From contig JAJPEA010000068.1 in assembly GCA_023252335.1 (NCBI GenBank), forward strand, positions 1 through 9,829: a DNA stretch of 9,829 bases. The letters are read 5' to 3'. The position numbers were made by a program, and so were the translations under genes. Of this stretch, positions 5,982 through 9,829 are shown one piece after another (the stretch's first letter is position 1; each line of letters starts with the position of its first letter). Origin of the DNA: Nitrosotalea sp. (GTDB lineage Archaea; Thermoproteota; Nitrososphaeria; Nitrososphaerales; Nitrosopumilaceae). The notes under the pieces are model-generated. The model searched no databases and was not told the origin of the DNA. It worked only from the letters and a program-made list of their open reading frames with translations.

Positions 5982-7700
5982 ATGAAAGAATTTGGCACCC
6001 TGGAATATGTTCTGGATACATATTCAAAAAACTGGACTTGGAAACTGACCGGCCCCAGAGCAGTAAGCATGGTGGCTCGTGTCATACCTCATGCGTGGTA
6101 TGGTAACGGTCCAGAAGAGGCCATAGTACCAGATACGATTCAAAACGTAGAGAAGATAAAATGGATAATGGACAGGTATCCACTTGAGATAAGATCAAAG
6201 TCAATATGGCATAGAAAAGTACGCAAGGTTATAGTTCCACAAAAAAAATGGACAAGAATTGAAAAGCTCCGCAAGGCAACCCCTGGACATCAATTTCGTG
6301 GCAACTTGCTTGATTTTCAGAGAGAGGGTCTTGATTTCCTACTAAAATCATACGGTAACGCATTGCTTGCAGACGAAATGGGCCTTGGAAAAACGGTCCA
6401 GACCTTGGCATATCTTGCCACAGAAAAAAAGACATTTCCAGTACTGATTGTGGCCCCGCTTGTCACACTAAACAATTGGCAGAGAGAGACTCAAAAATTC
6501 CTCAAAAAACGCAGTCGCAATGGAAAAATTTCTGAAAATGAATATCCGTCATCAGTCTTGATAAGAACAGGTAAGGCACAAGAACTTGGAAAATATGATG
6601 TCTATATCATAAACTATGATTTGCTCCACAAGAGAATAGATGATCTTGCGAAACTAAACATCAAGACAGTTGTCTGTGATGAAGTACAGCACCTACGATC
6701 AAAGACAACCAAAAAATACACAGCTGTGAAAAAACTTGCTGCACTAGAGTCAGTCAAATACAGAGTAGGCCTATCTGGAACACCAATTTACAACAGAGGT
6801 TCTGAAATATGGCCTATTGTAGACATACTAAGACCTGGTCTTCTTGGAACATTTGAGGAGTTTTGTGAATATTTCTGTTATGTAAATGAAAAAGGAAAAG
6901 CAATCGTTCTTGAAAACAAGCGTGCAAGTCTTGGAGAAGAATTACGCAAGCATGTCATGCTAAGACGGAAAAAATCTGATGTCCTAAAGGAACTAAAGGA
7001 CAAAGTTAGGTACAAAGAACTCATTGATTCAGATATCAACTACTACCAAGCAGAGCTTGGCAAGATTTGGGAGAGACTTGAAGAAGAGCAAAAAAGTGCA
7101 ACAAGTGCCTTTGACAAGTTTTCATCATACAAAAGGGCAATACAGAGTGAGAGACAAGCTGCAGGTGTTGCCAAAGTTCCTCATGTGATAGAATTTGTCA
7201 AGAACATAATGGAGATTGAGGAAAGCGTCGTAGTATTTTGCCACCACAAGGCAATTCACGAATTACTTCATCGAAGTCTTTCTGAATATTCACCTGCATC
7301 AATCATCGGAGGCCAAAGCGACAAGGAAAGACAAGAAGGAATAGATAGATTCCAAAATGGTGAAACCAAATTAATAATTGCAGGCCTCAGGGCTGGAAAT
7401 GTAGGCATAAACTTGAGCAGAGCAAGATACGTAATATTTGCAGAACTTGATTGGAGTCCTGCAATACATAGACAAGCAGAAGACAGACTGCACAGAATTG
7501 GACAGAAAAATACAGTCTTTGCATATTACCTCATGGGTAATGGCACACTAGATGATCATGTGGCAAATGTTTTGGTAGACAAGAGTTATGAAATTGATGC
7601 AATCATGGACGAAAAGGTAGAGACATTTGAGAACAAAGAAAAGGCAGAACTCATCCTAGCACAGATTCATGACAAGCTAACCCACAGTATGATAAAATAA
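5982..7700 (+). CDS. SNF2-family helicase, SMARCAL1-like
   Basis: The protein is 572 residues. All SNF2 ATPase motifs are visible: I ADEMGLGKT (130-138, Lys137), Ia VLIVAPLVTLNNW, II DEVQH (233-237), III GLSGTP (to 268), IV VVVFCHH, V AGLRAGNVGINL (467-478) and VI HRQAEDRLHRIGQ (496-508). The FAELDWSP sequence before motif VI and QAEDRLHRIGQ after it are characteristic of the SMARCAL1/ZRANB3 (distant) SNF2 branch, whose eukaryotic members re-anneal DNA at stalled forks. A ~95-residue N-terminal region (GPRAVSMV, WIMDRYPLEI) resembles the pre-helicase part of prokaryotic relatives. No nuclease or zinc finger is fused. Likely a DNA translocase in replication or repair; the substrate is inferred. 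It is compact for SNF2 proteins. It converges on a small gene with a 1-nt gap. Confidence 0.9.
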   Translation: MKEFGTLEYVLDTYSKNWTWKLTGPRAVSMVARVIPHAWYGNGPEEAIVPDTIQNVEKIKWIMDRYPLEIRSKSIWHRKVRKVIVPQKKWTRIEKLRKATPGHQFRGNLLDFQREGLDFLLKSYGNALLADEMGLGKTVQTLAYLATEKKTFPVLIVAPLVTLNNWQRETQKFLKKRSRNGKISENEYPSSVLIRTGKAQELGKYDVYIINYDLLHKRIDDLAKLNIKTVVCDEVQHLRSKTTKKYTAVKKLAALESVKYRVGLSGTPIYNRGSEIWPIVDILRPGLLGTFEEFCEYFCYVNEKGKAIVLENKRASLGEELRKHVMLRRKKSDVLKELKDKVRYKELIDSDINYYQAELGKIWERLEEEQKSATSAFDKFSSYKRAIQSERQAAGVAKVPHVIEFVKNIMEIEESVVVFCHHKAIHELLHRSLSEYSPASIIGGQSDKERQEGIDRFQNGETKLIIAGLRAGNVGINLSRARYVIFAELDWSPAIHRQAEDRLHRIGQKNTVFAYYLMGNGTLDDHVANVLVDKSYEIDAIMDEKVETFENKEKAELILAQIHDKLTHSMIK

Positions 7701-7701
7701 T

Positions 7702-7872
7702 CTACTCTTCTCGTACTCGGTATTGATCAAAAAAGTCTTGGCCTTCACCTAGTTTTTGCGTCAGAAATGATTCTAGTTTTTTTATGACCTGAGCCCTTTC
7801 CATCCTTCCCTCAATGGTATCATAATGAGTAGCTTTTGATTCACGGAATTTTTTATAGCTCATTGCCCTCAT
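7702..7872 (-). CDS. Small uncharacterised charged protein (56 aa)
   Basis: I do not recognise this protein. From the ATG at 7872 it is 56 residues, starting MRAMSYKKFRES; a GTG at 7896 would add eight residues but lies too close to the TATA-like box to be transcribed well. The product is highly charged and mostly helical: SYKKFRESKATHYDTIEGRMERAQVIKKLESFLTQKL is best read as a basic helix followed by an amphipathic one, ending DQYRVREE. It has no cysteines or membrane segment. The mRNA leader would contain a 5-bp inverted repeat (7873-7885) ending right at the ATG. It lies 64 nt downstream of the RAM-domain gene on the same strand and its stop is one base from the helicase stop. Confidence 0.62.
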   Translation of the reverse strand: MRAMSYKKFRESKATHYDTIEGRMERAQVIKKLESFLTQKLGEGQDFFDQYRVREE

Positions 7873-7885
7873 GGTATGAAATACC
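7873..7885. repeat. Inverted repeat GGTAT-GAA-ATACC before the 56-aa gene
   Basis: Perfect 5-bp arms with a 3-nt spacer directly abut the start codon at 7872. A further ATACC half-site lies at 7917-7921, over the TATA-like box. It could be an operator or a small mRNA hairpin hiding the start. Confidence 0.35.
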
Positions 7886-7913
7886 GTTGTACCCACACAA
7901 GTAGTTTTGTGTT

Positions 7914-7921
7914 GTTATACC
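7914..7921 (-). promoter_or_regulatory. TATA-like box of the 56-aa gene
   Basis: Minus-strand GGTATAAC would place transcription start near 7891, giving a leader of about 19 nt before the ATG at 7872. Confidence 0.4.
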
Positions 7922-7936
7922 ACTAGAGAATTATTC

Positions 7937-8203
7937 CTAGAATTTGGTTGCTATGACAAGTGTTGTCGTAGCAATAACATTTGGAATCTTGCGGATCTTG
8001 TTTTCAATGATTTCTTTGAGTAATTCGACAGTATTTGACTCTACAATAACCAAGATATCATGTGGACCGGTTGTTCTAACACACTCTTTTACTCCCTTGA
8101 TTTCTCTTATCTCGTCAATGATTCGTGCCTCAGAACCTGATTCGCAGTTTATCATGACGCATGTTGTTTCAATATTTCTGTTGAGTTGTGAGGCCTGGAG
8201 CAT
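7937..8203 (-). CDS. Stand-alone Lrp/AsnC ligand-binding (RAM) domain protein
   Basis: The product is 88 residues and consists of a single RAM domain of the Lrp/AsnC type: strand ETTCVMINCESGSE, helix ARIIDEIREIKGV, strand KECVRTTGPHDILVIVE with the conserved Gly46 and Asp49 that shape the amino-acid pocket, helix LLKEIIENKIRKI, then a strand VIATTTLVIATKF. The DNA-binding helix-turn-helix found in full Lrp proteins is absent, and the ATG with its TATA box leaves no room for one. Such DNA-less RAM proteins form oligomers and are thought to sense amino acids or modulate Lrp-type regulators; several copies are usual in thaumarchaea. It may share regulation with the 56-aa gene 64 nt downstream. 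The fold is clear; the ligand and partner are unknown. Confidence 0.88.
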   Translation of the reverse strand: MLQASQLNRNIETTCVMINCESGSEARIIDEIREIKGVKECVRTTGPHDILVIVESNTVELLKEIIENKIRKIPNVIATTTLVIATKF

Positions 8204-8232
8204 AAATAGTAAACCTATCGTGATTTTTACAT

Positions 8233-8242
8233 ATTATATATA
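8233..8242 (-). promoter_or_regulatory. TATA box of the RAM-domain gene
   Basis: Minus-strand TATATATAAT is centred about 34 nt before the ATG at 8203, giving a leader of roughly 8 nt. The 173-nt gap (8204-8376) otherwise holds only this promoter and the divergent one at 8341; I see no gene in it. Confidence 0.6.
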
Positions 8243-8340
8243 CTCAACAACATAGCTGATTTTTCATAAAACTAGCTTAATCGATCAGACAAATTACCTT
8301 GCGAAAAAAGTTCAGCGTGGAATATTTTGAACTATATGTG

Positions 8341-8347
8341 TATAAAA
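8341..8347 (+). promoter_or_regulatory. TATA box of the 59-aa gene
   Basis: TATAAAA is centred 33 nt before the ATG at 8377, giving a leader of about 7 nt. It is a good match to the archaeal TATA consensus. Confidence 0.55.
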
Positions 8348-8376
8348 TTTCGTCCCAAGAATCAAATTGAAAAATA

Positions 8377-8400
8377 ATGTCAAGTAAAAAAATGTCAAGT
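8377..8400 (+). repeat. Direct repeat ATGTCAAGT at the gene start
   Basis: ATGTCAAGT occurs at 8377-8385 and again at 8392-8400, in frame, separated by AAAAAA. It duplicates the start codon and the next two codons (Met-Ser-Ser), so either ATG could be used. Confidence 0.7.
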
Positions 8401-8556
8401 CAAACATTAAGTGAGCTTGTAAAGACAGCTGACAAGATAACAATAGACGAGATCAAGGGCAAAAAAGTTACCCTAAAAATAAGCTGGTTTGATCTAAAAG
8501 GAGTAAGAAAATCAAAAAAGTTTCTGCTCAATGAAAAAGACAAGATAGAATTTTAA
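8377..8556 (+). CDS. Small uncharacterised lysine-rich protein (59 aa)
   Basis: I do not recognise this protein. It starts MSSKKMSSQT, is basic and rich in lysine, and has a predicted helix (LSELVKTADKITIDEI) followed by strand-like VTLKISWFDL and a lysine-rich KGVRKSKKFLLNEKDKIEF tail. It has no cysteines, membrane segment or motif I can name. A good TATA box precedes it, and the duplicated ATGTCAAGT at the start offers an alternative 54-residue form. The even, unbroken amphipathic pattern suggests a real small protein, possibly nucleic-acid binding given its charge, but that is only a guess. Confidence 0.6.
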   Translation: MSSKKMSSQTLSELVKTADKITIDEIKGKKVTLKISWFDLKGVRKSKKFLLNEKDKIEF

Positions 8557-8575
8557 AATTTCAATCTGGTCCACG

Positions 8576-8582
8576 TTATAAA
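8576..8582 (+). promoter_or_regulatory. Possible TATA box of the 34-aa ORF
   Basis: TTATAAA lies 20 nt after the 59-aa stop and would start transcription near 8605, about 31 nt before the ATG at 8637. The T-rich stretch around 8597-8610 could instead end the upstream transcript. Confidence 0.35.
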
Positions 8583-8636
8583 TCCCCCAAAACCCTCTTT
8601 TTCTATTTTGTCATACCACAATCTAAAACAACATCA

Positions 8637-8741
8637 ATGGATTACCATCAAGGTGGCATAAAACAAGAACAACATCCATTTTCAGAGACATTGCCTCATA
8701 AAGATCAAAGTATCACAAAGAAAATTGTCTTTTCAAAATAG
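8637..8741 (+). CDS. Possible micro-protein (34 aa)
   Basis: This ORF runs from ATG to TAG and encodes 34 residues starting MDYHQGGIKQEQHP and ending TKKIVFSK. It is hydrophilic with no recognisable motif. Support is indirect: a TATA-like box upstream, and a stop codon overlapping the convergent acidic gene by 9 nt, the same arrangement as the other convergent pairs in this window. An ORF this short can arise by chance, so confidence is low. Confidence 0.35.
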   Translation: MDYHQGGIKQEQHPFSETLPHKDQSITKKIVFSK

Positions 8742-8870
8742 ATCTGTTTGATCTGGGACATCATCTTCAAAAAATTCACGTAAATCGTCGTGCTCCTCAA
8801 GTTCAAATTTGTCAATATCATCAACATCTAAACCAGTTCCGTCAAATTCAAGATTCAATTTATTTGTCAT
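8733..8870 (-). CDS. Very acidic micro-protein (45 aa) coupled to the surface protein gene
   Basis: I do not recognise this protein. It has 45 residues, starts MTNKLNLEFDGTG and is dominated by Asp and Glu (DVDDIDKFELEEHDD, then FFEDDVPDQ), ending TDLF. It has no membrane segment or cysteine. The gene is clearly joined to the large upstream gene: that gene's TGA (8872-8874) is separated from this ATG by a single base, and AGGGAG lies 7 nt before the ATG inside the upstream coding end, an unusually good Shine-Dalgarno for this mostly leaderless genome. Translational coupling is therefore likely. The charge suggests an interaction partner, Ca2+/cation-binding or masking role, but this is speculation. 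It converges on the 34-aa ORF with a 9-nt overlap. Confidence 0.68.
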   Translation of the reverse strand: MTNKLNLEFDGTGLDVDDIDKFELEEHDDLREFFEDDVPDQTDLF

Positions 8871-8871
8871 A

Positions 8872-9829
8872 TCACAACTCCCTGCCAAGATCATTTTTTG
8901 TAGTAGACAAATGTGGTTGCAATGTCAATTCATAATTATTTTTGCTACCATCTAGCGTGGTAACAAGATTACCTAGTATTACACCACTAGTAGTATTGAC
9001 AACTTTGAAAACATAGTCACCTGGTTTCATGGACCAAAAGTATCCTTCACCGTGAATATTCAGAGGAGATTCAATTATTTTGTTACCACTTTCATCATAC
9101 ATATCAATTGCATAAGTTTTTCCAGATGAAGTCAAGAGATTAGTTTGGTTGTACACTGTAATTGTTACAAGATTTTGTACTACAGGAGGCCAAGGCGCAA
9201 TTAGTTTGATATCATTTTCATCGTTAGGCTGGAGTGTTACAGGTATGGAAGAAAATGTAAGATGTTGGTTTAATTTGACATTAACAACATAATGATCACC
9301 ATATAGCAGTGTAGACGGAAGGTAAAATTTAGATGCAATGCCATCAGGATCAGTAGTTACAGCTTCTCGTGTTTTATTATCTTGTGATACGATGGACACG
9401 CTTGCATTTGGAATCGGTGTCTCCCCATCATGATAATAAACTGAAACAAGCATAGCACCACCTGATGGTATATTGATATCCAAATTCTGTGTTGGATTGT
9501 CAAGTGTAACCAAGTTTGTATTTGATAACATACCACCAACATAGGTCACTATCTTGTATTGGTGATACAATGGAAGTGTGTCTATAATTACAGGATTGTC
9601 AGATACAGATGGCAATTCCAAATATGGTACATGATCAAAATCACGATAAACTTTCACAGACATCATATTAGCACCAACTCGAGCTCCATCAGGATATTTC
9701 ATATTCAGTGTAAGCGAGCCATTGAGTGGAACATAAGATGAAGTCTTAGGTGATGGTTGGTCTGACTGGGTAGGTGCTAAAACCTGTGTAGTTGTTGGCA
9801 ATTTGACAGATGAAGACACAATTGGTTTT
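8872..9829 (-). CDS. Secreted or surface beta-sandwich protein, 5' end outside window
   Basis: The frame is open to the window edge, so the N terminus (and any signal peptide) is missing; a GTG at 9819 is internal rather than a convincing start. The visible ~319 residues open with a Ser/Thr/Pro-rich linker (KLPTTTQVLAPTQ, QPSPKTSS), typical of extracellular proteins. Three beta-rich modules of about 90 residues follow: ~31-116 (LTLNMKYPDGARV ... LDINIPSG), ~119-213 (MLVSVYYHDG, PIPNASVSIV, TTDPDGIASKF), which resembles carboxypeptidase-regulatory/CnaB-like domains, and ~214-300 (VTITVYNQT, GDYVFKVVNTTSGV). Many Asn-x-Ser/Thr sites could carry archaeal N-glycans. No cysteines and no C-terminal membrane anchor are visible. 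Likely a cell-surface or S-layer-associated protein. It is translationally coupled to the 45-aa acidic gene. Confidence 0.8.
   Translation of the reverse strand, partial: KPIVSSSVKLPTTTQVLAPTQSDQPSPKTSSYVPLNGSLTLNMKYPDGARVGANMMSVKVYRDFDHVPYLELPSVSDNPVIIDTLPLYHQYKIVTYVGGMLSNTNLVTLDNPTQNLDINIPSGGAMLVSVYYHDGETPIPNASVSIVSQDNKTREAVTTDPDGIASKFYLPSTLLYGDHYVVNVKLNQHLTFSSIPVTLQPNDENDIKLIAPWPPVVQNLVTITVYNQTNLLTSSGKTYAIDMYDESGNKIIESPLNIHGEGYFWSMKPGDYVFKVVNTTSGVILGNLVTTLDGSKNNYELTLQPHLSTTKNDLGREL
8880..8885 (-). promoter_or_regulatory. Shine-Dalgarno site for the 45-aa acidic gene
   Basis: Minus-strand AGGGAG lies within the last codons of the upstream gene, about 7-9 nt before the ATG at 8870. This supports internal initiation on a shared mRNA. 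Confidence 0.55.

Noticed and set aside
8336..8377. 13-codon plus-strand frame ending TAATG at the 59-aa start
   Set aside because: The TATA box at 8341-8347 lies inside it, so the main transcript would begin after its ATG.
8733..8750. C-terminal QTDLF of the acidic protein as a PCNA-interacting (PIP) motif
   Set aside because: It lacks the paired aromatic residues at the correct spacing (QxxLxxFF), and the neighbour is a surface protein, not a replication gene.
1..9829. Mobile element, prophage, CRISPR array or defence island
   Set aside because: There are no transposase, integrase, terminal inverted repeats, regularly spaced repeats or nuclease/methylase clusters. The SNF2 helicase is the SMARCAL1-like type and stands alone.

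Overview
The window looks like a chromosomal segment from an ammonia-oxidising-type archaeon of the Nitrososphaerota (Thaumarchaeota), most likely a Nitrosopumilus/Nitrosarchaeum-like lineage. I infer this from the AT-rich DNA, the archaeal gene content (PurP-type ATP-grasp protein, stand-alone Lrp/AsnC ligand-binding protein, tiny C2H2 zinc-finger protein) and promoters with a TATA-like box roughly 25-35 nt before the start codon and usually no Shine-Dalgarno, as expected for leaderless or short-leader archaeal mRNAs. I see no tRNA, rRNA, CRISPR array, insertion sequence, integrase or phage gene. This is an inference from sequence style, not a database match.

Layout: (1) 1-1172: the 3' part of a PurP-like gene (+) converging on a bifunctional-nuclease-family (DUF151) gene (-). 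(2) 1262-2342: a multi-pass membrane protein with PCC and CPTC cysteine motifs (+) converging on a small uncharacterised gene (-). (3) 2468-3298: a SAM-dependent methyltransferase (+), followed by an intergenic region with a 9-bp perfect hairpin. (4) 3462-4575: a 55-residue C2H2 zinc-finger protein and a DedA-family membrane protein (+), converging on a PIN-like DUF5615 protein (-). (5) 4775-7872: a CorA-like transporter lacking the GMN motif, then a SMARCAL1-like SNF2 helicase (+), which converges on a 56-residue unknown protein (-). (6) 7937-8203: a stand-alone Lrp/AsnC-type RAM-domain protein (-). (7) 8377-8741: two tiny plus-strand ORFs (59 and 34 residues). (8) 8733-9829: a minus-strand operon of a large secreted or surface beta-sandwich protein (5' end outside the window) coupled to a 45-residue very acidic protein.

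The genes are mostly independent housekeeping or lineage-specific units rather than one pathway. The clearest architectural theme is that all five convergent gene pairs have stop codons overlapping or one base apart, with no room for a terminator between them. The most unusual proteins are the PurP-like enzyme with its glycine-rich loop replaced by charged residues, the GMN-less CorA, the CPTC membrane protein, and the acidic micro-protein tightly coupled to a surface protein gene. I found no convincing defence island, mobile element or obviously new multi-gene system; the last operon and the PurP variant are the best leads.
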